Of a DNA stretch of 32,657 nucleotides, positions 7,042 to 13,525 are shown one piece after another (the first letter of the stretch is position 1; each line of letters opens with the position of its first letter). The notes below the pieces were generated by a model. That model was not told the DNA's origin. It saw only the letters and a list, made by a program, of their open reading frames with translations, and ran no database searches. Made by a program: the position numbers and the translations under genes. Source of the stretch: Caldisericum sp. (GTDB taxonomy: Bacteria > Caldisericota > Caldisericia > Caldisericales > Caldisericaceae); the NCBI GenBank assembly GCA_020692945.1, contig JAIMJY010000008.1, forward strand, positions 1 through 32,657. Direction: 5' to 3'.

Positions 7042-8226
7042 ATGGATAAGGTCCTTTTTAGTAGTAGAATCGTCTTGTATTACCCGCCTGATTTACCTGA
7101 AGACAAAATTAAACTGCTTTTGAGTAAAGAAGAGAAATCTTTAAAGCAAGTTGAAGAGATTTTTAAAATCCAGTATCCAGATAAACCAAGGATTTTTATT
7201 CGTATAGCCCCTTTTAATATGTCTTGGACAGATTCAGAAGGTATTCACTATTCTGCTCCGTCTTCTGAATTCCAGAAACTTACCGAGGAGAAATATGACA
7301 CTTATTTAGGGAGACTCCATGAATGGAGTCACTTTTTGGCGTTAAACTTACTCTGCCAAGAGAGGCACATAAAGCCACCGTCCTTCTTTCTTATAGAGGG
7401 ATTAGCAACGGCAGTAGATGCTTTAATTAATGCAAAATATAGAACGAACCTTCATTTAACAGCTAAAGGATTACTCAAGCTTGGCAAACTTAAACAAGTC
7501 ACCGAAATTTCTAATAGAGATTTTCTTACCCTTACCATTAACGAAGCAGGTTCTTTTACATCATTCTTATTAGAATACTTTGGAATTGAAAAATTGAAAG
7601 AAGTATACCGATATATCAACGACGAAGAAAAGTTTAATAACCATTTTGAGCGAATATACGGGAAATCCATTTCTTTTTTTGAAGAAAAATGGAAAGCATT
7701 TCTGAATTCTTTCTTACAAGATGAAAATCAAAGAGCACAGTATGTTGCTTATGCATCTTTAGGTCTAGATCAGATGCACCCTTTCGTTCTAGAATGCGAA
7801 AAATTCTGGATATCACAAGGTTTTAGGGACCTTCCTGACAAAATACTCAAAAAAGAGGAGGCGTTTTATGAAGCTTTCTTTAACTTATCGCAAACTTCTG
7901 AACTTGAATATGCATATAAAACCTTTTGTAGAGCTATAGACGACTTTCGCGTCTATTTAGAAAAGCGTCAAAAGAGCATAAAGGCTTTTAGTGAAGCTAA
8001 ATTACTTATCACACAACATAAGTGTTATGATTCAATTCAAGACTTATTGAAATATTCTTTATCTTTAGCTCTTGACATAGAAGACCTCGAAGTAGTTACC
8101 AAAGTATCTCATTATATAGATATTATTAAGTTGTTAAGAAAAGTACGAGAAGCTCATGGATACAATGAAAAAAGAAAACTCCTAAAAGAGGCAGAGAAAA
8201 AGATAATGTTATACAAAGAGAGATAA
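7042..8226 (+). CDS. Gluzincin metallopeptidase (peptidase-MA-like), RiPP operon
   Basis: Start ATG 7042 follows AAGGAG by five bases; an in-frame GTG at 7024 has no such site. In the 394-residue product the zinc site is H93-E-W-S-H97 with a second-zone Glu in IEGLA (E119), 22 residues later. Next comes a helix reading GSFTSFLLEYFGIEKLKEVY, the pattern seen in peptidase MA-like proteins. No signal peptide or membrane segment is seen, so it should be cytoplasmic. The C-terminal 150 residues are helical and charged, without a recognised domain. The gene overlaps or abuts its neighbours (upstream stop at 7027, 5 bases to the next gene). Inferred role: leader removal from the modified precursor, or peptide turnover and self-protection. 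Confidence 0.75.
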   Translation: MDKVLFSSRIVLYYPPDLPEDKIKLLLSKEEKSLKQVEEIFKIQYPDKPRIFIRIAPFNMSWTDSEGIHYSAPSSEFQKLTEEKYDTYLGRLHEWSHFLALNLLCQERHIKPPSFFLIEGLATAVDALINAKYRTNLHLTAKGLLKLGKLKQVTEISNRDFLTLTINEAGSFTSFLLEYFGIEKLKEVYRYINDEEKFNNHFERIYGKSISFFEEKWKAFLNSFLQDENQRAQYVAYASLGLDQMHPFVLECEKFWISQGFRDLPDKILKKEEAFYEAFFNLSQTSELEYAYKTFCRAIDDFRVYLEKRQKSIKAFSEAKLLITQHKCYDSIQDLLKYSLSLALDIEDLEVVTKVSHYIDIIKLLRKVREAHGYNEKRKLLKEAEKKIMLYKER

Positions 8227-8231
8227 GAAAC

Positions 8232-9833
8232 ATGGATAATTATGAAAGTATTAATCATGTTGCATGGACAGAACCTCGAATTCAATTCATAAAACAACAA
8301 TTGGAAAGTCTTCTTAAGGTTGTAGACTTGGAGAGTAAGGGTAAAGTAGTAGAAATAGATGGTTTCCGCTTGAAAGAACTGTCTATGTGGCGAAGTTCTC
8401 TACCTCAAGGTATTTTAGATAACTTTGGAACTCTTTCAAGTGTATGCAACTGCAATTGTGAATTTTGCTATGAACGCGGACTATCGAAAATAAGTAATGA
8501 GCTTGTCTTCTTCCCTAGAAGGTCTATGTTAACGTTACAAGAAGCTAAAACAAGAGCTAAATATTATGATCCAGAAACCCAAACTGGACTATTCATTACA
8601 GCAGCTGATTCTCTGGAACCAACCCTTAACCCTTATTGGCTTGATATTTTACGCATTGCTCGAGAAAAATGTCCAACCGAAACTCTGGGTCTTCCTACTA
8701 CTAATGGAACTAAATTGACAGAGGAAGTCATTAAACAACTATCTGAATTAAAACCTATTACAGTCAGCATTTCCTTACTTAGTATTAACCCTTTAACCCG
8801 AAAACAGTTGATGCACGATCCCAATCCTGAAATCGCTATTCAAAGTATCACTCTATTGAGGAAATATGGAATACCATTTAAAGTAGGTATTGTTGCCTGG
8901 CCTACAATACCTATCAACGAGATTAAAGAGACCATAAAATATGCAGACCACTATGATGCACTTGAAATAGAAATCCAACTGCCAGGTTTTACAAAATTTG
9001 GATTTGAAGCCCCTCCGTTTAATACCAAGCAACAATGGGATAGCATTGTAAATATTGTACAATCGATGAGATTACAGATTCAAACACTGCTTTACACAAG
9101 TCCATATACGTATGAAGTTAATGGAGATCCTTCTGCAGTTGTGGTTGGCACTGTTAAAAACTCACCTGCAGCTAATACAGATCTACACATCGGTGACAGA
9201 ATTTTAGAAATTAATGGAAAGAAAGTATTCACACGCTCTTATTGCAATGACTTGCTAAGAAAAACTTCAGAAGGACTATTGCACATAAAAATATTGAGAA
9301 ATAAGGAAATTAGGAAGATAACAATCGTTTGTAATCAACAAGATAAAGAGAAAGACTTGTATCCCTATAAACCAGCCAATTACTCTATTGATCCGCTTCT
9401 TCATCATGGTATTTTTATGCCAGACTCTTTTAGATTAGAATACATAATTCAAATAGAAGGTATTATTAAAAATTATAATGCAAAAAATGTACTCATTTTT
9501 TCCTCTAAATTAATTTCTCCTTATTTTAAGAAAATTTTACAGGTGTTCAAAAGGCAAGGTCATTTCAAAAATGTGAAAATATACGTTGAGACACCACAAA
9601 ATAATTTTTGGGGTGGAAACATTTGCATAGGTGATCTATTAACGGTTAGTGATTACATAGATTGCATTGAAGAATTTTTACTGAAGAGAAAGGTTAGGCC
9701 TGATCTTTTGCTTATTCCCTGCTCAGGTTTTAGCAATTGGGGAAGAGATATAACTGGCAGAAGCTTTTTAGAAATCGAGCGACGATTTAATATTCCTGTA
9801 GATTTAATAAAATCCTTAGTTATTTGGAGGTAA
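8232..9833 (+). CDS. Radical SAM protein with internal PDZ and DUF512-like C-terminus
   Basis: In this 533-residue protein, residues 15-55 form a small N-terminal module that recurs in the next ORF. The radical-SAM site is C72-N-C-N-C76-E-F-C79 (CxxxCxxC plus an extra C74), followed by an (alpha/beta) barrel to about 280. Residues 290-370 form a PDZ domain (VVVGTVKNSPA, HIGDRILEINGKKV). The C-terminal part (about 390-533) resembles the end of DUF512 proteins: NNFWGGNICIGDLL, DLLLIPCSGF and FNIPVDLI. Classical DUF512 proteins carry the PDZ first, so the order here looks permuted. It is the second radical-SAM enzyme of the operon. PDZ domains bind peptide C-termini, so it may dock the modified peptide; this is inference. 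No SPASM cysteines are seen. Confidence 0.75.
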   Translation: MDNYESINHVAWTEPRIQFIKQQLESLLKVVDLESKGKVVEIDGFRLKELSMWRSSLPQGILDNFGTLSSVCNCNCEFCYERGLSKISNELVFFPRRSMLTLQEAKTRAKYYDPETQTGLFITAADSLEPTLNPYWLDILRIAREKCPTETLGLPTTNGTKLTEEVIKQLSELKPITVSISLLSINPLTRKQLMHDPNPEIAIQSITLLRKYGIPFKVGIVAWPTIPINEIKETIKYADHYDALEIEIQLPGFTKFGFEAPPFNTKQQWDSIVNIVQSMRLQIQTLLYTSPYTYEVNGDPSAVVVGTVKNSPAANTDLHIGDRILEINGKKVFTRSYCNDLLRKTSEGLLHIKILRNKEIRKITIVCNQQDKEKDLYPYKPANYSIDPLLHHGIFMPDSFRLEYIIQIEGIIKNYNAKNVLIFSSKLISPYFKKILQVFKRQGHFKNVKIYVETPQNNFWGGNICIGDLLTVSDYIDCIEEFLLKRKVRPDLLLIPCSGFSNWGRDITGRSFLEIERRFNIPVDLIKSLVIWR

Positions 9834-9837
9834 GAAA

Positions 9838-10065
9838 ATGCAAAATTCTGACGAATTTATATGGCATTATAAAATTGACTACAAGCCTACAGAAGAAGCA
9901 TTATATGATGATCCTATAGTAGAAATGATTCGAACAGAGATACAAAATCTTCTGCAGATAGTCGTTTTGACAAAAGATGGCACTCGCGTACAAATTAACG
10001 GTTTTAAGTTCCACAAAGCTCTCGTTACTGGTAAAGAAGATGTCGAGTACAAAATATGGGGTTAG
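9838..10065 (+). CDS. 75-aa paralogue of the N-terminal module of the PDZ radical-SAM protein
   Basis: The start follows GGAGG in the end of the upstream gene, with a four-base gap. Residues 25-62 align with residues 15-52 of the preceding enzyme: both have P, I, a helix with LLxxV, a Lys/Gly turn, then V-x-I-x-GF and a Leu. The Cys motif is absent. The same frame continues after TAG 10063 for 25 more codons (NDPMVEILGISMPGYLN...), and NDPMVEI echoes DDPIVEM inside the protein. It may be a stand-alone accessory or adaptor module, a truncated duplicate of the enzyme, or part of a longer gene broken by the TAG. A good ribosome-binding site favours translation. Confidence 0.6.
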   Translation: MQNSDEFIWHYKIDYKPTEEALYDDPIVEMIRTEIQNLLQIVVLTKDGTRVQINGFKFHKALVTGKEDVEYKIWG

Positions 10066-10066
10066 A

Positions 10067-10129
10067 ATGACCCAATGGTAGAAATCCTCGGTATTTCAAT
10101 GCCGGGCTATCTTAACATAGACGGGTCAT
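10067..10129 (+). other. Stem-loop structure at the end of the peptide operon
   Basis: ATGACCC (10067-10073) pairs with GGGTCAT (10123-10129). Inside lies a second hairpin around CGGTATT...AATGCCG (10089-10104). No T-tract follows. It may be a 3' stabilising structure, an end of mobile DNA, or a structured RNA element. It begins one base after the TAG stop of the 75-residue gene. Confidence 0.4.
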
Positions 10130-10235
10130 CGTATATTATATAGGTGTAGTAATTAGGTTATGTGGAGAACATATCTTTTGCTATACTTGGTCTGTACGGT
10201 TAAAGGTATGGGGGAAAGTGGGTAAATTATATCCG

Positions 10236-10258
10236 TATTCTGAAATTGTTTCAGGATA
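10236..10258. repeat. Dispersed palindrome, copy 1 (CTGAAA-TTG-TTTCAG)
   Basis: A 6-bp stem extends by three further pairs after a mismatch (TAT/ATA). The core CTGAA-x-TTGTTTCAGGA recurs at 11122-11139. This sequence type is familiar as an intergenic REP-like palindrome in many bacterial genomes. Confidence 0.5.
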
Positions 10259-10312
10259 CAAAAGTAAGGTAAGGCACTCCCCAAGGTACAAAGAGGGAGG
10301 ATACATTGAAAG

Positions 10313-10337
10313 AATCTGCTAAAGAAGATCGCAGATT
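10313..10337. repeat. Hairpin repeat, copy B (AATCTGC...GCAGATT)
   Basis: Same 7-bp stem as at 2-25, with an 11-base loop and the same TACA after it. It lies 120 bases before the transposase remnant, where the 5' non-coding end of an IS110-type element would be. Confidence 0.45.
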
Positions 10338-10387
10338 ACAAAGAATACTATAAATAAGTACCTTGAAAAAGAAGCATAAAATGGTAA

Positions 10388-10435
10388 GATGACCTCGAAA
10401 TAGAAGTAGATAAAAATTAAAGGAAGGAGGTCATC
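10388..10435 (+). promoter_or_regulatory. Hairpin sequestering the transposase ribosome-binding site
   Basis: GATGACCTC (10388-10396) is a perfect 9-bp complement of GAGGTCATC (10427-10435), with a 30-base loop. The 3' arm contains the end of GGAAGGAGG, so folding would hide the Shine-Dalgarno site. Such sequestering hairpins protect insertion sequences from read-through transcription. Confidence 0.5.
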
Positions 10436-10456
10436 AAGACGAATTATAATCAAAAA

Positions 10457-10581
10457 ATGGAAGAGATGAAAGGAGTAAAAGTATTTGTAGGGATAAATAT
10501 TGGGAAAGATAAGCTGTTGCACCTGTAAAGGACCTGCAAAAAAGAGTTATTGCAAATAAGGAGGCTATAGAAATAGTATGA
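10457..10581 (+). mobile_element. Decayed N-terminus of an IS110-family transposase
   Basis: ATG 10457 reads MEEMKGVKVFVGINIGKDK, close to the conserved start of IS110/IS1111 DEDD transposases, where the first catalytic Asp is in G-I-D. Here it is Asn, so the catalytic residue is lost. The frame stops at 10526. Shifting frame at about 10515 recovers VAPVKDLQKRVIANKEAIEIV, which plausibly continues the same domain until TGA 10579. Nothing recognisable as the rest of the roughly 300-400-residue enzyme follows. The remnant ends exactly at the ATGA that starts the next gene. This is a dead fragment; the upstream 130-250 bases may be the old non-coding (bridge-RNA) end. Confidence 0.55.
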
Positions 10582-11126
10582 AAAAAAATAGAGTGGTAAT
10601 TTTGCTGGAAGTCGGATTGCTTATCGCATTAGCGTTGCGGTATGCTAAAGTATTCAACATTAAGTTGTTGCCTAACTTTGAAATCATAACTTTTATGTTT
10701 GTGTATATTACAACAGTTCTGAATCGAGAGACCTATCATAAAAAGGTCAACTTGTATTTTCTGATAGTATTGTTTATGGTTTTAGGGCTTGGAGTTCCAA
10801 AGTTAGATTGGGTTAATCTAATCCCATTTGTTACTTATGGGGTTATAATTATCTCGATTAACCTGTTTAGCAGGAAGAGGTTATTTTTAAGGACTCTGTA
10901 TTCAGTTGCAGTTTTCTTTATTGTCTCAAACTTTCTATTCTGGTTATTCGAGCCCTGGCAAATGTATTCAAAGAATTTCATGGGTTTATTGCTATGTTAT
11001 ATGGGGGCTTTGCCATTCTTAAAAAATCAGCTAATTTCTAATTTAACCGCCTCGGTTGTTTTTAGTTTAGTCCTGAGCGGTAAGTTTTTTGAGGTAGAAA
11101 GTGAAAGAGCATCAGAAACATCCTGA
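10578..11126 (+). CDS. Integral membrane protein, DUF6580-like
   Basis: This 182-residue protein has about five hydrophobic segments (roughly 7-25, 33-48, 57-75, 82-98 and 107-125, with more towards the C-terminus). A pattern resembling small DUF6580-type membrane proteins is visible in SNFLFWLF and MGALPFLKNQL (about residues 115-155); this family call is from memory and moderate. The start ATG overlaps the stop of the IS110 remnant (ATGA). AAGGAGG lies 13 bases upstream, which is rather far, so an upstream or alternative start is possible. The last residues (ESERASETS) run into a REP-like palindrome, so the C-terminus may have been altered. Function unknown; a small-molecule uptake role is speculative. 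Confidence 0.6.
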   Translation: MKKNRVVILLEVGLLIALALRYAKVFNIKLLPNFEIITFMFVYITTVLNRETYHKKVNLYFLIVLFMVLGLGVPKLDWVNLIPFVTYGVIIISINLFSRKRLFLRTLYSVAVFFIVSNFLFWLFEPWQMYSKNFMGLLLCYMGALPFLKNQLISNLTASVVFSLVLSGKFFEVESERASETS

Positions 11127-11139
11127 ACTTGTTTCAGGA
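11121..11139. repeat. Dispersed palindrome, copy 2 (TCCTGAA...TTCAGGA)
   Basis: A perfect 7-bp stem with loop CTTGT that includes the TGA stop of the membrane-protein gene. It shares its core with 10240-10255. It may also serve as a transcription end structure, though no T-run follows. Confidence 0.5.
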
Positions 11140-11590
11140 CAGAATAAATTTTACCTGATTTTCATCTTAAGAAAATAGAGGATCTCCCGGGAATTCCTAT
11201 TGCCATATATCTAAAATTGCGTTACATTATAAATCGGTCCAGAGAAAATATCATTGAATAAGTTACGATACATACGAGATTGCTATTTCTAAATTTTCCA
11301 TATAGATTTTAGGCAGGCAGTGATTCAACTTCATTACCTTCCAGCCACCAAAGCCTCTTTTATTTTCTCTGTGTAGAATATCTCTGTTTGTCGTCTTTTT
11401 GCTCCATCACGAGCCTATAAAAATGCTCACTCCCCTTTTCCTTTTGCTTTCTTCTTTCATTTTCAGCACATATTTCAGTGAGAAGTTGCCTTCTAAAACA
11501 CTACGAGCCCTCGGCAATATCATAAGGTCATGTTATCTATAGGCAGCGCGCACATTTTTCTTTCCTAATTGTAAAAAAGGGTTCATATCT
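11140..11590. other. Intergenic stretch with possible decayed minus-strand gene
   Basis: No intact gene is seen. The minus strand from about 11522 to 11410 reads ILPRARSVLEGNFSLKYVLK and then a basic stretch before a stop. After the stop the same frame continues as WSKKTTNRDILHRENKRG with further open codons. This looks like a degraded coding region, but I cannot name the family. The stretch probably separates the mobile DNA from the sulfur island. Confidence 0.35.
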
Positions 11591-11595
11591 TAAGA

Positions 11596-11623
11596 TTGAA
11601 AAAACACTTTAAGTTGTTATAAT
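11596..11623 (+). promoter_or_regulatory. Promoter of the sulfur/Fe-S island
   Basis: TTGAAA (11596-11601), 16 bases, TATAAT (11618-11623), with TG one base before the -10 (extended -10). The predicted start of transcription is only about 13 bases before the ATG. The Hsp20 promoter at 18174 has the same design. Confidence 0.7.
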
Positions 11624-11643
11624 TATAACAGAGGAGGTAATAA

Positions 11644-12819
11644 ATGAATACAATTATTTATTTGGATAATGCTTCAACAACACCTACTGATAAAAGGGTT
11701 ATTAAGAAAATGCTTCCTTTTTTCAGCGAGAATTTTGCAAATCCTGCCACAAAGTGGACTTCTTCGTTGAGTAAATTGGTTGACGAGGAAGTAGAGCAAG
11801 CTCGGCTGAATATTGCAAAACTACTTGGAGCAGACCCTGACGAAATATTTTTTACGTCTGGCGGTACAGAATCTGACAACACTGCCCTCAAAGGTATAGC
11901 ATTCAAGCATCATGATAGAGGAAACGAAATCATTTCGATACCCATTGAACACGAGGCTGTTTTAAAATCATTGGAAACGCTTGAGGGCTTTGGTTTTAAA
12001 ATTAAATTCGCAAGAGTAGATAGTAAAGGTTTTGTTGATCCTGAAGAGATTAAAAGGTTGATTACCAAGAAAACAATTCTTGTTTCAATAATGCACGCAA
12101 ACAATGAAATAGGGACGATCGAACCAATTGAGGAAATTGGGAAAATCTGTAGAGAAAGAGATATTTATTTTCATACAGATGCAGTCCAAACAGTGGGGCA
12201 TATTCCAATAAATGTAAAATCGTTTAACGTTGATTTACTCAGTCTTTCTGCACATAAATTTTATGGCCCGAAAGGTGTGGGAGCCATTTATGTAAGAAAA
12301 GGTGTTAAAGTTAAACCTTTTATGGATGGTGGTGGTCAGGAGAAAGGAATAAGGTCAGGCACGCTTAATACAACCGGAATAATTGGCCTTGGGGAAGCTG
12401 CAAGGCTTGCAAGTGAAGAAATGGAGCAGACTGAGAGTGATGTTAAAAAAATGAGAGATTTACTGTGGGATAAAATTCAAAAACAGATTCCTAAAGTTTA
12501 TTTAAATGGCGCAGAAATTGATAGCAGACTCTCTAATAACCTCAACATTATAATAAAAGGAATAAGAAATGAACCCCTGCTTGTTGCACTAAACGAGAGA
12601 GGAGTTATTGCAGGTGGAGGTTCAGCATGTGCGGCAGGAAGCAAGTACCCTTCGCATGTATTGAAATCAATAGGCGTGAAAGATAATGATATTTTTGGTG
12701 CTTTGAGGATTACTATTGGTAAGTTTAACAAAATTGAATACGTTGATTATGTTGTTCAAAGCCTAAATGAAATTGTTAATTCTCTCAGGGATTTGAGTCC
12801 TTTCTGGGAAGGAGAATAA
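11644..12819 (+). CDS. Cysteine desulfurase, NifS/IscS type (first copy)
   Basis: This PLP enzyme takes sulfur from cysteine as a persulfide, leaving alanine. The 391 residues match the NifS/IscS length. Visible motifs are YLDNASTTP at the N-terminus, the cofactor-binding region HANNEIGTIEPIEEI and HTDAVQT, the PLP lysine in SAHKFYGPKG, the GIRSGTLNTTG segment, and the catalytic Cys in GGSACAAGSKYPSH on the mobile loop. A GAGGAGGT site precedes the ATG. It is the first gene of the island, one base before the degenerate IscU-like gene, so the pair probably works together. A second desulfurase lies 2 kb downstream. Use for Fe-S clusters, thiolation or cysteine-derived sulfur transfer cannot be separated by sequence alone. 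Confidence 0.93.
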   Translation: MNTIIYLDNASTTPTDKRVIKKMLPFFSENFANPATKWTSSLSKLVDEEVEQARLNIAKLLGADPDEIFFTSGGTESDNTALKGIAFKHHDRGNEIISIPIEHEAVLKSLETLEGFGFKIKFARVDSKGFVDPEEIKRLITKKTILVSIMHANNEIGTIEPIEEIGKICRERDIYFHTDAVQTVGHIPINVKSFNVDLLSLSAHKFYGPKGVGAIYVRKGVKVKPFMDGGGQEKGIRSGTLNTTGIIGLGEAARLASEEMEQTESDVKKMRDLLWDKIQKQIPKVYLNGAEIDSRLSNNLNIIIKGIRNEPLLVALNERGVIAGGGSACAAGSKYPSHVLKSIGVKDNDIFGALRITIGKFNKIEYVDYVVQSLNEIVNSLRDLSPFWEGE

Positions 12820-12820
12820 G

Positions 12821-13168
12821 ATGTATCCTAAAATTATCATTGAGCATTTCATGCATCCTAAAAATGTTGGACGCCTTGAGAATCCATCAAACATCGGTAC
12901 TTACGAGACGCTTTCAAAAGCGAAAGCGGTTTTTTATTTTCTTATTGAAGATGATATTGTGAAAGATATAAAATACCAGGTTGCAGGATGCCCATATGCA
13001 ATTGCTGTTGGCTCGATTCTTTCAGAATATGCAAAGGGGAAGCGTATTTTTGAACTTGCGAAAATCAACAAAAAATTTTTAGAAAAATATTTTCCAGTTG
13101 ACGAAGATAAAGAAGAGTGCATAAATCTGCCGCTTAGAGCTTTTTTGAACGGTCTCAGTAAGATTTAG
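12821..13168 (+). CDS. Degenerate IscU/NifU-like scaffold protein
   Basis: The N-terminus (YPKIIIEHFMHPKNVGRLENPS) is that of IscU/NifU scaffolds. The product has 115 residues. Of the three cluster-ligand cysteines, two have counterparts: the one in QVAGCPYAIAVGS (usually FGCxxAIASSS) and the one in EECINLPL (usually HCSxLAxDA). The first, normally in GSPACGD together with the key Asp, is gone; the region reads YETLSKAKAV. The intact paralogue is at 14684. It may be a cluster-carrier or regulatory variant, a dedicated partner of the adjacent desulfurase, or a decaying copy. The frame is clean and has a ribosome-binding site (GGAAGGAG), arguing for expression. Confidence 0.75.
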   Translation: MYPKIIIEHFMHPKNVGRLENPSNIGTYETLSKAKAVFYFLIEDDIVKDIKYQVAGCPYAIAVGSILSEYAKGKRIFELAKINKKFLEKYFPVDEDKEECINLPLRAFLNGLSKI

Positions 13169-13174
13169 AGGTAG

Positions 13175-13203
13175 TTGCAAAATATTACTTCTTTAGTTAT
13201 AAT
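13175..13203 (+). promoter_or_regulatory. Internal promoter before the DUF59 gene
   Basis: TTGCAA (13175-13180), 17 bases, TATAAT (13198-13203), followed within seven bases by the ribosome-binding site AGGAGG. This would give a separate transcript starting at the SufT-like gene. Confidence 0.55.
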
Positions 13204-13219
13204 TAAATAGGAGGAAAAA

Positions 13220-13525
13220 ATGGTAACAAAAGAAGAAGTGCTGGATGCTTTAAAAAATGTTTATGACCCTGAGATACCAGTTGATATTGTTGCCTTAGGG
13301 CTGATTTATAAATTGGAAATTAACGAAGAGTCAGGCGCTGTAAAGATTCTAATGACTCTAACTGCTCCAGGTTGTCCGATGGGGAATTACATTGTAAGCG
13401 ATGCTGAGATGGTTGTGAAAGCGCTTGAAGGCGTTAAAGACGTCCAAATTGAAATTACCTACGATCCACCCTGGTCCCCTGAAATGATAAGTGAAGAGTC
13501 AAAAAAGGAGCTTGGTTATTCATGA
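13220..13525 (+). CDS. DUF59 / MIP18-family (SufT-like) Fe-S assembly protein
   Basis: This single-domain 101-residue protein has the family hallmarks NVYDPEIPVDIVALGLIYKL near the N-terminus, the reactive Cys in LTAPGCPMG (about residue 53) and ITYDPPWSPEMISEE near the end. Relatives (SufT, PaaD, eukaryotic MIP18) help in maturation of Fe-S proteins. The stop overlaps the start of the second desulfurase (ATGA), so translation is coupled. A homologous DUF59-like domain is also fused to the scaffold gene at 14684. It is more likely a general Fe-S maturation factor than the phenylacetate PaaD, since no paa genes are near. Confidence 0.88.
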   Translation: MVTKEEVLDALKNVYDPEIPVDIVALGLIYKLEINEESGAVKILMTLTAPGCPMGNYIVSDAEMVVKALEGVKDVQIEITYDPPWSPEMISEESKKELGYS

